Under the pieces are notes generated by a model. The model saw only the letters and a program-made list of their open reading frames with translations. It was not told the origin of the DNA and searched no databases. A program made the translations under genes and the position numbers. Below, in pieces: positions 38,617-48,375 of a stretch of DNA of 64,000 nucleotides; position 1 is the first letter of the stretch, and each line of letters opens with the position of its first letter. The stretch spans positions 1-64,000 of the forward strand of contig NZ_LIHP01000003.1 of assembly GCF_001314605.1 (NCBI RefSeq), written 5' to 3'. This DNA is from Marinobacter sp. HL-58 (lineage in GTDB: Bacteria; Pseudomonadota; Gammaproteobacteria; Pseudomonadales; Oleiphilaceae).

Positions 38617-40149
38617 ATGCGGCAGCTGTCGGAGCTGGATGCCTCATTCCTGTACCTGGAATCCGAAACCGCCCCCATGCACATTGGTGGAATCTACCTC
38701 TTCGATGCCCGGGAGCGGGATAAACCTCTGGCCTACAGCACCTTCGTAGCCTATCTGCGCAGCCGTCTCCACGTTGTGCCGCTGTTTCGCCAGCGCCTCA
38801 AGGAAATCCCACTGCGACTCGGCCGCCCCTACTGGATTGATGACCCGGATTTCAGTATCGAACGCCATCTTGCCTATGTGAATCTTGGCGATCACGGCCA
38901 GCTGGGAAGTCTGATGGGCCTGGCCTCACGAATTCTGGAAGAACCGCTGAAGCGAGATCGACCTCTCTGGCACATCACTTTTGTTGACGGATTCCAGCTG
39001 GATGACAACGACCCCGACAGCAGGAGTTTCGCGCTGATAGTCAAGCTTCACCATGCGGCTATTGATGCCTTCAGCGGCGAGGAAATCATTGGCAAGTTAC
39101 TGGAATACACGCCGAAGGCACGTGCCATTGAAGCTCCCAGGCCCTGGCACCCGCAGCCAGAACCATCGGAAGAACGGGTGATGCTGCAGGCCGGAGCCAA
39201 CCTGCTGCGCAAACCCCTGCAGGTCACATCCCTGGCAATCAATGCGGCCGAGGCGACAGCCCGCGGGCTTATTCACAGGCAGATGCGAAAACTGCCTATC
39301 CCGTTTCCGCTGTTTTTTGCTCCCCACAGTCCGTTCAATCGCCAGATCACCGCCAATCGCCAGATTGTATCCACCAGCCTGGACCTGTCGCGACTGAAAG
39401 CCATCAAGGCAACACTGGGGGGAGATGTCACGTTAAATGATGTGGTACTCGGCCTTTGTGCGGAAACCCTGCACCGGTATCTGGCCAACCACGATGTGGC
39501 GACCGACCGTTCCCTGGTCGCCATGACGCCCATCTCGGTTCGCTCCAGCAGCCTGCGCAAGGCAACCGGTAACCAGATGTCGGCCATGTTGCTGGACCTG
39601 GCAACCAATGAGCCGAATCCCGCCAGGCGGATTCATCAGATCCACTGGAATGCAGTGGAATCCGAGCCCTACAGAGAAGCGATTGCGGCAGACCGCCTGA
39701 CAGAACTGCTGCCCTCCACCATGCTGGCATTATCGGCAAGGCTTTATTCGGAACTCCAGATCGCCCAGCGGTACCAGCCGGTATTCAATCTGCCAATCAC
39801 CAACGTGCCGGGGCCGCAGGTTCCGCTTTATCTGCAGGGCGCCAGACTGGTTCGGCAATTCAACTCGGCGCCGCTGTTTGACAGCCTGGGGCTGGTTATC
39901 GTGGCGGTCAGTTACCAGGGCCGCCTCACCGTGAATTTCACGCTGTGCCCGGATGTGGTCGCTGACGGCGACTCACTCACAGGCCTGCTTGAGGACAGCC
40001 TGACCGCCATTGAGTCTGCGGCGGCCACCCTGAAACCGGAGGGAGCGGGACCGGAGTATCACATGAACAGCCATAAAACGCTGACAGACGAAGCGCTAAC
40101 CCTGATGGAAGGCGGACTAAGAAAAATTCTCCAGCGTTTTCGCCAGTAA
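38617..40149 (+). CDS. Wax ester synthase/diacylglycerol acyltransferase family protein
   Basis: WS/DGAT enzymes esterify fatty alcohols or diacylglycerol with acyl-CoA to make storage lipids. The 510-residue protein shows the N-terminal LDASFLYLESETAPMHIGG, PLWHITFVDG, NDVVLGLCAETLHRYL and ITNVPGPQVPLYL blocks. The catalytic motif HHxxxDG reads HHAAIDA (about residue 146), keeping both His and the Asp but replacing Gly by Ala. The ATG at 38617 has CGGAG 8 nt upstream; a GTG at 38599 is the alternative start. The family is typical of Marinobacter, which has several paralogues, some of them weakly active. Activity of this copy is uncertain. Confidence 0.87.
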   Translation: MRQLSELDASFLYLESETAPMHIGGIYLFDARERDKPLAYSTFVAYLRSRLHVVPLFRQRLKEIPLRLGRPYWIDDPDFSIERHLAYVNLGDHGQLGSLMGLASRILEEPLKRDRPLWHITFVDGFQLDDNDPDSRSFALIVKLHHAAIDAFSGEEIIGKLLEYTPKARAIEAPRPWHPQPEPSEERVMLQAGANLLRKPLQVTSLAINAAEATARGLIHRQMRKLPIPFPLFFAPHSPFNRQITANRQIVSTSLDLSRLKAIKATLGGDVTLNDVVLGLCAETLHRYLANHDVATDRSLVAMTPISVRSSSLRKATGNQMSAMLLDLATNEPNPARRIHQIHWNAVESEPYREAIAADRLTELLPSTMLALSARLYSELQIAQRYQPVFNLPITNVPGPQVPLYLQGARLVRQFNSAPLFDSLGLVIVAVSYQGRLTVNFTLCPDVVADGDSLTGLLEDSLTAIESAAATLKPEGAGPEYHMNSHKTLTDEALTLMEGGLRKILQRFRQ

Positions 40150-40164
40150 AGGGCATCAGGAAAG

Positions 40165-40192
40165 TAAAAGGGGCAGCATCGTGACTGCCCCG
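40165..40192 (-). terminator. Terminator after the DUF2057 lipoprotein gene
   Basis: On the minus strand GGGGCAG-N8-CTGCCCC is followed by TTTTAC, 8-10 nt after the stop of the lipoprotein gene. In the other direction the hairpin lies just after the WS/DGAT stop but lacks a T-run. Confidence 0.7.
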
Positions 40193-40199
40193 ACAAGAC

Positions 40200-40874
40200 C
40201 TACTCGAACGCCCAGCGCAGAAAAGCACGCTGCTCTTCTTCACTGGCTTCTCCCCACAACGCCTTGAGTTCGCCAAGAGTGCCGCCGTCGGCGTCGTTCT
40301 CACCGCCGGCATCGGTATCGCCGGTGCCAACAGGCGCCGTAGCAGTCCTGCCGCGCTCAGCGGAGCGGCCATCCCAGGCACCGGAACTGGCAACCATGTC
40401 GCTGGATGAGTTCACAATATCAGCCGCAAAATCTCCGGCAAACGCCTCTGCTTCTCTCCTGTTCGTCGGGGGTTCAAAGCTGAAACGATAGGTCTCGCCG
40501 GCCTGGGCATCAATGGTCACCGCCTGGGGCGCCGTCTCTACCACATGGACCTTGGATTCGCCGTTGCGGACTACACCGCTTTTTGCCCAAATGGTTTTAT
40601 AGGTAAAGACCACCTGGTTTTCGCCAGGCAGCAGTTCATAATCCAGCGCCAGATCTTCCATCAGAAAATTGGTAAGCTTGCGGCCGTTGACCTGCTGCAC
40701 CTCAATTTCACTGGGAGCCTTCAGAACCGCAGTCTGTGATGCGTCAGCATCCCCCTCCCAGGTTTTGATATTACTCATGGTGGAACTGCACCCGGAAATA
40801 ATGACTGATCCGGCGACGATCGCCATAAGAAAGCGTGCGTTCTTGATAAAACCCAAAACGTGACAGATACTCAT
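40200..40874 (-). CDS. DUF2057-like (YccT family) lipoprotein
   Basis: The 224-residue protein has a lipoprotein signal (AIVAGSVIISGC-SST, Cys at about residue 29). The next 130 residues resemble DUF2057: LKAPSEIEVQQVNGRKL, LLPGENQVVFTYKTIW and ETYRFSFEPPTNRREAEAFA. The last 80 residues are a low-complexity Gly/Asp/Thr/Ala linker and a short helical end (GELKALWGEASEEEQRAFLRWAFE), longer than usual YccT proteins. Known members are envelope proteins of unclear role. It stands alone on its strand with about 270 nt of AT-rich upstream DNA. Confidence 0.72.
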   Translation of the reverse strand: MSICHVLGFIKNARFLMAIVAGSVIISGCSSTMSNIKTWEGDADASQTAVLKAPSEIEVQQVNGRKLTNFLMEDLALDYELLPGENQVVFTYKTIWAKSGVVRNGESKVHVVETAPQAVTIDAQAGETYRFSFEPPTNRREAEAFAGDFAADIVNSSSDMVASSGAWDGRSAERGRTATAPVGTGDTDAGGENDADGGTLGELKALWGEASEEEQRAFLRWAFE

Positions 40875-41145
40875 CTCAATTCCTTGTACTTGTTCGCCGG
40901 CTTCGCCCGGCGGCTGATCACATGTGACTGAAAAGCATTTTGAAGAGTGGCAGGGTCAAGAGCAAGACATACCGCTGGTTTACAGCAATCGGATGACACT
41001 TCGATTACGTCAATGAGGCTTCGGCGAACAGATAAATGTAAAAAAATGTTGAATTTGGCAGGAATTGATTTAATTTTAGACAATCGGCGAACAAATCATC
41101 CCACTGCCCGGTATTAAAAAAACGATAAAGGGCTCAGGAGACAAC

Positions 41146-41349
41146 ATGGATACCCAACGTCGGTCCGGAGAAAACGGTCCCGCACCGTTCCGAAGCAGTC
41201 GATTCTTCTGCGTCGGAAGCAAATGGTATTTCACCACTCGGGAGGGTTTTGACAGTGGCCCCTTTGCTTCCCGGCAACGCGCGGAAACCGGCCTGAGGCG
41301 CTTCCTGCACGTTGTGCGATTACTGCCGGAAGAGCAACAGGTTCACTGA
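41146..41349 (+). CDS. Small DUF6316-like protein
   Basis: The 67-residue soluble protein has core RSSRFFCVGSKWYFTTREGFDSGPFASRQRAETGLRRFL split around a WYF-TREG-GPF signature. I associate this pattern with the DUF6316 family seen in Pseudomonas and Marinobacter. AGGAG lies 6 nt before the ATG, so the gene is probably real despite its size. The function is unknown. It is convergent with pgpA. Confidence 0.7.
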   Translation: MDTQRRSGENGPAPFRSSRFFCVGSKWYFTTREGFDSGPFASRQRAETGLRRFLHVVRLLPEEQQVH

Positions 41350-41380
41350 ACAGGGTTCGTTACCCGCATCTGACAGGCGC

Positions 41381-41908
41381 TCAGACAATGACCGGCATCA
41401 ACCACCGGTCAATGGCGAACAGGCATGCCAGCGCCATAAACCCCGCCACCACGTCATCCACCATGATACCGAGCCCTCCGGGCATGTACCTGTCCAGCCA
41501 GCTGATCGGCCAGGGCTTTACCACGTCAAAAAGCCTGAACAGCGCAAATGCCATCAGAATTCCGTAGACGGTATCCGGAATCAGTGCGAGCGCAATCCAC
41601 ATGCCCACGAACTCATCCCAGACAATGCCACCGTGATCATGAACCTTGAGGTCTTCCGCGGTTTTCCCACACAACCAGATTCCGGCGGCGAAGGCCACCA
41701 GCACCACAACCCAATAGGCCACGGGCGGCAGCCAGGAAAAGCAGAACCATATCGGGATCGCTGCCAGGCTGCCCCAGGTTCCCGGTGCGCGGGCTGCCGC
41801 GCCACTGCCTAGCCCGAACGCCAGAAAATGAACCGGATCCCGAAGAAAACCCGGCGGTAACAGAGCCTCGGGGATGTCCGGTTCCTGTAGGTTATTGTCG
41901 CTACTCAT
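41381..41908 (-). CDS. pgpA: Phosphatidylglycerophosphatase A
   Basis: This membrane phosphatase makes phosphatidylglycerol from PGP. The 175 residues have FGLGSGAAARAPGTWGSLAAIP and HDHGGIVWDEFVGMWIAL, the conserved PgpA blocks, with four membrane helices. The start overlaps the thiL stop by 4 bp (ATGA). It ends the nrdR-to-pgpA run of genes. Confidence 0.94.
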   Translation of the reverse strand: MSSDNNLQEPDIPEALLPPGFLRDPVHFLAFGLGSGAAARAPGTWGSLAAIPIWFCFSWLPPVAYWVVVLVAFAAGIWLCGKTAEDLKVHDHGGIVWDEFVGMWIALALIPDTVYGILMAFALFRLFDVVKPWPISWLDRYMPGGLGIMVDDVVAGFMALACLFAIDRWLMPVIV

Positions 41909-42864
41909 GACTCGGTCCTGAAATGATCATAGCCACCGGCCACGACGGCTTGTGAATGACCATCCCGCTCGATGACAAGGCCCTCTCCGAATGTTACCTC
42001 GCCAATGATGGTCAGCTGGCGACGAATGTCTTCCGGCAACCCAACCCAGGCTTCGGGGCTGATGGTAATACATAACTCGTAGTCATCTCCGGCATTCAGT
42101 GCGAGACTGACCGCGTTGGCGCCCGCGATCCGTTTCAGCGCCGCGGACAACGGCAGGTGCGCGGTCTCAATGCGGGCAGCCACTCCGGAGGCTTCCAGAA
42201 TATGAGTCAGATCCGCCACCAGTCCATCGGATATATCCACCGCCGCCGAGGCATGACCTCGTAGCCCGACGCCCAGGCTCAGCCTGGGCGTCGGGTGATG
42301 GAACCTGTCCAGGACCGACTGCTCATCCGGCCCTGGGGTTTCGCTATCCAGATAATTCAGTGCAGCGCCCGCGTCACCCAGAGTGCCGGAAACACAGACA
42401 TAATCCCCCACCCGGGCACCTGAACGGCAAATGGCGAGCCCCCTGGGCACCGTACCATGAACCTGGAGGCTCAGCGTCAATGGCCCACGGGTAGTGTCTC
42501 CGCCGGCCAGCGACAGACCAAAGCTTCTGGCAGCATTGGCAAGCCCGCGGGCATAGCCGTGCAGCCAGTGTGGATCAGCAGCGGGAAGCGTTAAAGCAAG
42601 GGTGAAGCACACCGGGTCTGCACCCATGGCCGCCAGGTCGCTCGCTGCAACCGCGAGGCTTCGCCAGCCGAGCTTTTCCGGGTCGTAGTGGCGGGGAAAG
42701 TGAACGCCTTCAACGAGCGTATCCACAGAGAACACCAGATCCCGGCCGGGTTCGACCCGCTGAATTGCGCAGTCGTCACCGGGGCCGAGCAGAACCGCAG
42801 AGGAACTTCCCGCTTCAGCAAGCGGGCAGAAATAACGGCGGATCAGTTCGAACTCACCCATCAC
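41905..42864 (-). CDS. thiL: Thiamine-monophosphate kinase
   Basis: It phosphorylates thiamine monophosphate to the active thiamine diphosphate. The 319-residue PurM-like enzyme begins MGEFELIRRYF and has LGPGDDCAI, SVDTLVEGVHF, AVAASDLAAMGADPV and GDTTRGP, all Mg/ATP-binding blocks, and VDISDGLVADL later. It abuts nusB directly and overlaps pgpA. Confidence 0.95.
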   Translation of the reverse strand: MMGEFELIRRYFCPLAEAGSSSAVLLGPGDDCAIQRVEPGRDLVFSVDTLVEGVHFPRHYDPEKLGWRSLAVAASDLAAMGADPVCFTLALTLPAADPHWLHGYARGLANAARSFGLSLAGGDTTRGPLTLSLQVHGTVPRGLAICRSGARVGDYVCVSGTLGDAGAALNYLDSETPGPDEQSVLDRFHHPTPRLSLGVGLRGHASAAVDISDGLVADLTHILEASGVAARIETAHLPLSAALKRIAGANAVSLALNAGDDYELCITISPEAWVGLPEDIRRQLTIIGEVTFGEGLVIERDGHSQAVVAGGYDHFRTES

Positions 42865-43344
42865 TCAGCGCGGGCGCGTCTCGGCGAGGCGCAGACGATG
42901 GCTGAGTTTGTCCAGCAGGCTGTTAACAAACTTGTGGCCTTCGGTTCCGCCAAACTTCTTGGCCATCTCGATCCCTTCGTTAATCACCACTTTATAGGGA
43001 ACATCCAGCCGGTACTTGAGCTCGTAGGTGCCCAGCCGCACGATAGCCAGCTCGATCGCATCCACCTCATGGATGGGGCGGTCGAGAAAAGGTTCCAGCA
43101 ACCGGTCCAGCTCCGCCTGTTCCCGGTGCACTCCCCGAAGCAGATCGCGGAAATAGGCGATGTCCACCTTCGACATGTCGTTGTCGACGATAAACTCGGA
43201 CTCGATATCGGTAATCGGGCTTTTGCTGAAGTGACGCTGATACAGGCCCTGCATCGCCAGAGCGCGGGCCCTCCGCCTGTCACCGGCCTTGGGCTGACCC
43301 GACGGGGCCGGTTGCGCAGTGCTGTCTTCCGGTGCGCTCATCAT
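42865..43344 (-). CDS. nusB: Transcription antitermination factor NusB
   Basis: NusB binds boxA RNA with S10 to promote antitermination in rRNA operons, such as the one whose leader opens this window. The 159-residue helical protein has [14 protein letters not shown] and [52 protein letters not shown] segments in order. A 20-residue Pro/Gln-rich extension precedes the domain. It overlaps ribH and abuts thiL. Confidence 0.95.
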   Translation of the reverse strand: MMSAPEDSTAQPAPSGQPKAGDRRRARALAMQGLYQRHFSKSPITDIESEFIVDNDMSKVDIAYFRDLLRGVHREQAELDRLLEPFLDRPIHEVDAIELAIVRLGTYELKYRLDVPYKVVINEGIEMAKKFGGTEGHKFVNSLLDKLSHRLRLAETRPR

Positions 43345-43817
43345 TCACCCAGCTTCTTGAAGAGGCTGACCATTTCCAGGGCCGTGATCGCCGCTTCGGC
43401 GCCTTTGTTACCAGCCTTGGTGCCGGCGCGCTCGATCGCCTGCTCAATGGAATCAACGGTCAGCACGCCAAAGGTCACCGGCACATCGGTCTCGAGGCTT
43501 ACGGCGCCCAGGCCGCTGGACGCTTCACCGGCGACATACTCGAAGTGAGGCGTACCACCACGGATAACCGCACCCAGCGCGATAATGGCATCGTGGTTGC
43601 CGGTTTCGGCCACACGCTTGACCGCCAGCGGCATTTCGTAGGCACCCGGGACTCGCACAATGGTTATATCCGCGTCTGCAATGCCATGGCGGCGCAAGGT
43701 ATCAACAGCACCTTCCACCAGACTTTCCACCACGAAACCGTTGAAACGGCCTACCACCAGCGCGTATTTCCCGCTGCAGTGAGTAAAATCACCTTCAATT
43801 ACTTTGATATCTGCCAT
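43341..43817 (-). CDS. ribH: 6,7-dimethyl-8-ribityllumazine synthase
   Basis: It condenses dihydroxybutanone phosphate with the pyrimidine intermediate, the penultimate riboflavin step. The 158 residues match the family, with [33 protein letters not shown], and [21 protein letters not shown] in order. The ATG at 43817 has AAGGAG 6 nt upstream. It follows ribBX by 55 nt and overlaps nusB. Confidence 0.96.
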   Translation of the reverse strand: MADIKVIEGDFTHCSGKYALVVGRFNGFVVESLVEGAVDTLRRHGIADADITIVRVPGAYEMPLAVKRVAETGNHDAIIALGAVIRGGTPHFEYVAGEASSGLGAVSLETDVPVTFGVLTVDSIEQAIERAGTKAGNKGAEAAITALEMVSLFKKLGE

Positions 43818-43872
43818 GCATGGCTCCTTCATTGGCAGCCCCACACTCTCGGCGTGGCACTGCCGGGGTTCG

Positions 43873-44988
43873 TCATTCGGGGGTATAGGGCACGTACTCC
43901 ACAACTTCCAGCTCAAAGCCGGAAATTGCGGAGAATTTTATGGGCGGGCTCAGCAGCCGCATTTTTCCGACACCCAGATCCCGCAGTATCTGGGAACCGG
44001 TGCCAACAGTGAAGTAAACACCAGAGCTACCCTTGCCCGCGGATTTCTTGTCCTGCTCGAAAAATTCGTGGATGCGATCTTCAAGATTGTAGCTGTCTTC
44101 CGCGCTGTTCAGCAGAACCACCACGCCACGTTGTTCGCTGGCAACCTTTTCCAGGGCATGGTGGAGCGGCCAGCTACGGGAATCCGCACGGCGGGCGCCG
44201 AGCAGATCCCGCAGGGTATCTGTAATGTGCACCCGCACCAGCACCGGATCGTCTTCGGAGATCTCTCCCATCACCATGGCCAGGTGCGTTGAACCCTGGA
44301 TGTTGTCACGATAGGTGCGAAGATTGAACACGCCGTATTCGGTGTCCAGGTCGTACTGCTCCACACATTCGATGGTCCGCTCGTTGAGGGTGCGATAGTG
44401 AATCAGGTCGGCAATGGTGCCAATTTTGAGGTCATGAACCTCGGCGAACTTCTCCAGGTCTTCACGGCGAGCCATGGAACCGTCGTCATTCATGATTTCA
44501 CAGATCACACCGGCAGGCTCACAGCCCGCAAGGGCCGCCAGATCGCAGGACGCCTCGGTATGGCCGGCACGGCTGAGAACGCCACCCGGGTCCGACATCA
44601 GCGGGAAAATATGCCCGGGCTGAACCAGATCCGACGCCTTGGCATCACGGGCAACCGCGGCCTGGACAGTGCGGGCGCGGTCGGCTGCCGATATACCGGT
44701 GGTGACTCCCTCCGTTGCCTCAATCGACAATGTGAACTTGGTGCCAAAGCCGGACGCATTCTGCTGAACCATCAGCGGCAGGCCAAGCTGCTCACACCGC
44801 TGCCGGGTCATGGGCATACAGATCAGGCCACGGCCAAAGCGGGCCATGAAGTTGATGGCTTCCGGCGTGCAGTGCTCTGCGGCCATCACCAGGTCGCCTT
44901 CGTTCTCCCGGTCTTCATCATCCATCAGGATGACCATCTTGCCCTGACGGATATCTTCAATAATGTCTTCAATGCTGTTCAGTGCCAT
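43873..44988 (-). CDS. ribBX: DHBP synthase with degenerate GTP cyclohydrolase II-like domain (RibBX type)
   Basis: The N-terminal half (1-205) is 3,4-dihydroxy-2-butanone 4-phosphate synthase, with [16 protein letters not shown] and [10 protein letters not shown], the metal and substrate residues. The C-terminal half resembles GTP cyclohydrolase II in fold. It lacks the zinc motif C-x10-C-x-C: where SECLTGDVFGS...CDC is expected it reads [15 protein letters not shown]. Such hybrids, called RibBX in proteobacteria, cannot be assumed to make GTP cyclohydrolase. It will often be named ribBA. It follows ribD by 69 nt and precedes ribH. No FMN riboswitch is visible upstream. Confidence 0.9.
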   Translation of the reverse strand: MALNSIEDIIEDIRQGKMVILMDDEDRENEGDLVMAAEHCTPEAINFMARFGRGLICMPMTRQRCEQLGLPLMVQQNASGFGTKFTLSIEATEGVTTGISAADRARTVQAAVARDAKASDLVQPGHIFPLMSDPGGVLSRAGHTEASCDLAALAGCEPAGVICEIMNDDGSMARREDLEKFAEVHDLKIGTIADLIHYRTLNERTIECVEQYDLDTEYGVFNLRTYRDNIQGSTHLAMVMGEISEDDPVLVRVHITDTLRDLLGARRADSRSWPLHHALEKVASEQRGVVVLLNSAEDSYNLEDRIHEFFEQDKKSAGKGSSGVYFTVGTGSQILRDLGVGKMRLLSPPIKFSAISGFELEVVEYVPYTPE

Positions 44989-45057
44989 ACCGTTTTTGCA
45001 CCCTTTTGGTCAGGCCGTCCGTTTAGCGGCTCCGGCCCACCATGAATTTAACATCCG

Positions 45058-46173
45058 TTACGCTGGTGCCAGGATCAGCCTCTGATCCTCACCCAGTTGA
45101 CGGCGATCCAGCACTTTCCATTGTACCTTGTCCGCCATGGATTCCAGTGGCAGGTTGGCCGTTGGCCGGCCGGTACTGCCAAGGAACACCGGCGCCTGAT
45201 AAAGCCAGAGCTCATCCACCAGGCGCTCATGAATAAAGGTTCCGGCCAGCGTCGGGCCGGCTTCCACCAGCAACTCGTTAATGCCCAGCTCACCCAGGGA
45301 ATCCAGCAGCTCGCAGACATCAATGCCATTGTCTTTCCAGGCAACACCGGTCAGGCCCACGCCCAGCGCAGCGAGATCCTGGGCCTGCGCTGTTGCCAGT
45401 GTCGGGGAGGCACAGTAAATCTGAACATTGCCCCCCTGCAGGATGGTGGCACCGGGAGGCGTGCGTGCATCCCGGTCTGCTATTACCCGCAGCGGCTGGC
45501 GAGACGGTTCCGTGGCATCGCCAATATTACCGAGCTCTCCCCGGCGCACCGTCAGGGACGGGTTGTCCGCCAGCACCGTACCCACCCCGGTCAGAATGGC
45601 ATCGCTGATGGCCCGGAGCCGCTGCACGTCACGGCGGGCATCTGCACCGGTTATCCACTGGCTCTCGCCGGAAGCCATGGCGGTTCTGCCATCCAGGCTG
45701 GCGGCCATTTTCAGCCGGACATAGGGGCGGCCGACATTCATCCGCTTCATGAAGCCGGGATTCAGCCGCACCGCCTCTTCCGCCAGCAGGCCTTCGGTCA
45801 CCCGGACGCCTGCCTCCCGCAGCATATCCAGACCACGGCCGGAGACCGACGGATTGGGATCCTTGGTGGCAGCAAAAACATGCGCAACACCGGCTTCAAT
45901 CAATGCCTTGGCACAGGGTGGTGTGCGCCCGAAATGGCTGCAGGGTTCCAGCGTCACATAGGCTGTGGCGCCACGGGCGGCGGGGCCAGCCTGGCTTAAT
46001 GCGCGGATCTCGGCGTGGGCTTCGCCGGCGCGTTCATGCCAGCCCTCGCCAAGCACCTTGCTGCCACTGGCAATAACGCAACCCACGCGGGGATTGGGAT
46101 GGGTCGAATAACGGCCGCGCCAGGCAAGCTGTACCGCCCTGGCCATAAAAGCCATGTCCTGAGCGTCGATCAT
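45058..46173 (-). CDS. ribD: Bifunctional pyrimidine deaminase/reductase
   Basis: Performs the deamination and side-chain reduction of riboflavin synthesis. The 371 residues begin with the zinc deaminase domain ([10 protein letters not shown] and [20 protein letters not shown]) and end with the reductase domain ([46 protein letters not shown]). The start overlaps the end of nrdR by 4 bp. Riboflavin synthase, which usually follows ribD, is not present here. Confidence 0.95.
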   Translation of the reverse strand: MIDAQDMAFMARAVQLAWRGRYSTHPNPRVGCVIASGSKVLGEGWHERAGEAHAEIRALSQAGPAARGATAYVTLEPCSHFGRTPPCAKALIEAGVAHVFAATKDPNPSVSGRGLDMLREAGVRVTEGLLAEEAVRLNPGFMKRMNVGRPYVRLKMAASLDGRTAMASGESQWITGADARRDVQRLRAISDAILTGVGTVLADNPSLTVRRGELGNIGDATEPSRQPLRVIADRDARTPPGATILQGGNVQIYCASPTLATAQAQDLAALGVGLTGVAWKDNGIDVCELLDSLGELGINELLVEAGPTLAGTFIHERLVDELWLYQAPVFLGSTGRPTANLPLESMADKVQWKVLDRRQLGEDQRLILAPA

Positions 46174-46688
46174 GCCTGTCCTTTGGAGGAATGATTGTCC
46201 GCCAGAACCTTGGCCACATCCACCGGGTCATCACCAGAGGTCGCGGAGAGCCGCTCGATCTCTTCCTTGAATTCATTCACATCCTGGAAACTGCGGTAAA
46301 CCGAAGCGAAACGCACATAGGCAACCTTGTCCAGCTGACGCAGTTCCGTCATTACTTCTTCACCGAGCTGCATGGACTTCACTTCCCGCTCCCCGGTGGC
46401 CCGCAACCGGAACCGGATGCGATTAAGTGCCGCCTCGATTTCCTCAATGCTGACTGGGCGCTTCTCCAGGGCTTTCATCAGGCCAGCCCTCAGCTTCTCC
46501 TCGTCAAACGGCTGGCGCGTGCCGTCCTGCTTGACGACACGGGGCATCACCAATTCAGCAGATTCAAAGGTGGTAAAGCGCTCACGACACGACAGGCACT
46601 CCCTGCGGCGGCGCACCTGATCACCCTCGGCCACCAGCCGCGAGTCGATTACCTTGGTATCCGCTTCACCACAGAAAGGACAATGCAT
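46170..46688 (-). CDS. nrdR: Transcriptional repressor NrdR
   Basis: This zinc-ribbon/ATP-cone repressor of ribonucleotide reductase genes senses dATP/ATP. The 172-residue protein has [17 protein letters not shown] and [12 protein letters not shown] as zinc ribbon and the ATP-cone starting [16 protein letters not shown]. It heads nrdR-ribD-ribBX-ribH-nusB-thiL-pgpA and follows glyA by 65 nt, a common order. Confidence 0.96.
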   Translation of the reverse strand: MHCPFCGEADTKVIDSRLVAEGDQVRRRRECLSCRERFTTFESAELVMPRVVKQDGTRQPFDEEKLRAGLMKALEKRPVSIEEIEAALNRIRFRLRATGEREVKSMQLGEEVMTELRQLDKVAYVRFASVYRSFQDVNEFKEEIERLSATSGDDPVDVAKVLADNHSSKGQA

Positions 46689-46753
46689 AACTCAAGCTCC
46701 TGCAAACCGTCGGGGCGGGCCCCGAAGGGCGCCCGACGGCGCAATCAGGCTGT

Positions 46754-48010
46754 TTAGCCGGCATAGACCGGGAAGCGCTCACACAGGCTCGCAACCTGTT
46801 CACGGACCCGGCCATTGACGGCTTCGTCTTCCAGGTTATCGAGGATGTCACACATCCATCCTGCCAGATCGCGGCACTCGGACTCCCCAAAACCACGGGT
46901 GGTTACCGCCGGAGTACCGATCCGCAGGCCTGAGGTCACAAACGGCGAGCGTGGATCGTTGGGAACCGCGTTCTTGTTCACGGTGATGTGGGCGCGGCCA
47001 AGAGCAGCGTCCGCATCCTTACCGGTAATGTCCTGCTTGATCAGACTGACCAGGAACAGGTGGTTCTCGGTGCCACCGGAAATCACATCGAAGCCGCGGG
47101 AAACAAACACCTCGGCCATGGCTTTGGCGTTTTTGATGACCTGCTTCTGGTACACCTTGAATTCATCGCTCATGGCCTCCTTGAAGCAAATCGCCTTGGC
47201 CGCGATCACGTGCATCAGCGGGCCGCCCTGGCCACCGGGGAAAACAGCGGAGTTCAGTTTTTTCTGCAAGTCTGCGTCGTCGCACGCCAGGATCAGGCCA
47301 CCACGGGGGCCACGCAGGGTCTTGTGGGTAGTGGTCGCGACTACATGGGCGTGGGGAATCGGGTCCGGATAGACACCGGCAGCCACCAGGCCAGCCACAT
47401 GAGCCATGTCCACGAACAGGTAGGCACCCACCTTGTCGGCAATCTCACGGAAACGGGCAAAGTCCAGCGCCTGGGAATACGCGGAGAAGCCGGCAATGAT
47501 CATCTTCGGCTTGTGCTCGAGAGCAAGGCTTTCCACTTCATCGTAATCGATCAGGCCGGTGTCCGGGTTCAGGCCATACTGAACGGCGTTGTAGATCTTG
47601 CCGGAGAAGTTGACGCTGGCACCGTGGGTCAGGTGGCCGCCATGGGCCAGGCTCATGCCCAGAACGGTATCGCCCGGCTTGAGCAACGCCATGAATACGG
47701 CGGAGTTGGCCTGGGAGCCCGAGTGGGGCTGGACGTTGGCATAGGCTGCACCGAAAAGCTCCTTGGCACGGTTAATGGCCAGGTCTTCGGCGATATCCAC
47801 AAACTCACAGCCGCCATAGTAGCGCTTGCCGGGATAGCCTTCCGCATACTTGTTGGTCAGCACGCTACCCTGGGCTTCCATCACCCGTGGGCTGGTATAG
47901 TTCTCAGACGCAATCAGCTCGATGTGAGCCTCCTGGCGCTTCTCTTCCGCCTGCATGGCGTTCCAGAGCTCGTCGTCAAAGCCGGCGATTTTCATATCAC
48001 GATTAAACAT
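46754..48010 (-). CDS. glyA: Serine hydroxymethyltransferase
   Basis: This PLP enzyme interconverts serine and glycine and charges tetrahydrofolate with one-carbon units. The 418 residues contain [30 protein letters not shown], and the PLP lysine in [16 protein letters not shown]. It is the first gene of the leftward series. A TAGAAT -10-like box lies on the minus strand about 50 nt upstream without a good -35. Confidence 0.96.
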   Translation of the reverse strand: MFNRDMKIAGFDDELWNAMQAEEKRQEAHIELIASENYTSPRVMEAQGSVLTNKYAEGYPGKRYYGGCEFVDIAEDLAINRAKELFGAAYANVQPHSGSQANSAVFMALLKPGDTVLGMSLAHGGHLTHGASVNFSGKIYNAVQYGLNPDTGLIDYDEVESLALEHKPKMIIAGFSAYSQALDFARFREIADKVGAYLFVDMAHVAGLVAAGVYPDPIPHAHVVATTTHKTLRGPRGGLILACDDADLQKKLNSAVFPGGQGGPLMHVIAAKAICFKEAMSDEFKVYQKQVIKNAKAMAEVFVSRGFDVISGGTENHLFLVSLIKQDITGKDADAALGRAHITVNKNAVPNDPRSPFVTSGLRIGTPAVTTRGFGESECRDLAGWMCDILDNLEDEAVNGRVREQVASLCERFPVYAG

Positions 48011-48375
48011 GGATGCGCTGCCCCTGTGTGCTTAGCTGCCCGAAAAAATGGGCCGCTATTCTATCTTACAAATGGGTGAAAAATCATCTTTTATGCCGTC
48101 CGCAGATACCGACACGCGGCCGGACCGGCTTTTGGCTCAATTGCTATCCCTGACAGGTTTCGATACCTTACTCGGTCAATATTCATTGGTTGCGGCTACT
48201 GTACTGTGGAGTACCGGCCATCGGGCAGGGCGATCCGGGATACGCTGTAAATACGTCCCTGTACGCTCGACAAAATCATCCATGATTTTGACGATCCCGG
48301 ATCGCCCTGCCCGATGGCCTCAGCCTGACACCTTCATTGACCCAATCTCTTAATTCGCAAGAGGATTCTGACAAC
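48011..48375. other. Divergent glyA/ettA intergenic region
   Basis: This 365-nt gap between divergent genes contains no gene that I can support. Its right half is taken up by element copy B (48216-48319), 56 nt before the ettA ATG. The left half holds the unproven glyA promoter. Confidence 0.6.
48216..48319 (+). repeat. Three-way-junction element, copy B (class 1)
   Basis: Arms at 48216-48241 and 48294-48319 are perfectly complementary over 26 nt. The 52-nt core starts ACGCTGTAAA, folds TACG-TCCC-TGTA, has the linker CGCTCGA and the hairpin CAAAATCATCCATGATTTTG, and ends ACG. Compared with copy A the second hairpin has an A-to-T change on one side and T-to-A on the other, so pairing is kept. 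It is in the 5' region of ettA and in its orientation, so it may lie in the ettA leader RNA if the promoter is further upstream. Confidence 0.88.

Noticed and set aside
44989..45057. FMN riboswitch before ribBX
   Set aside because: The gap is only 69 nt and lacks the conserved RFN helices.
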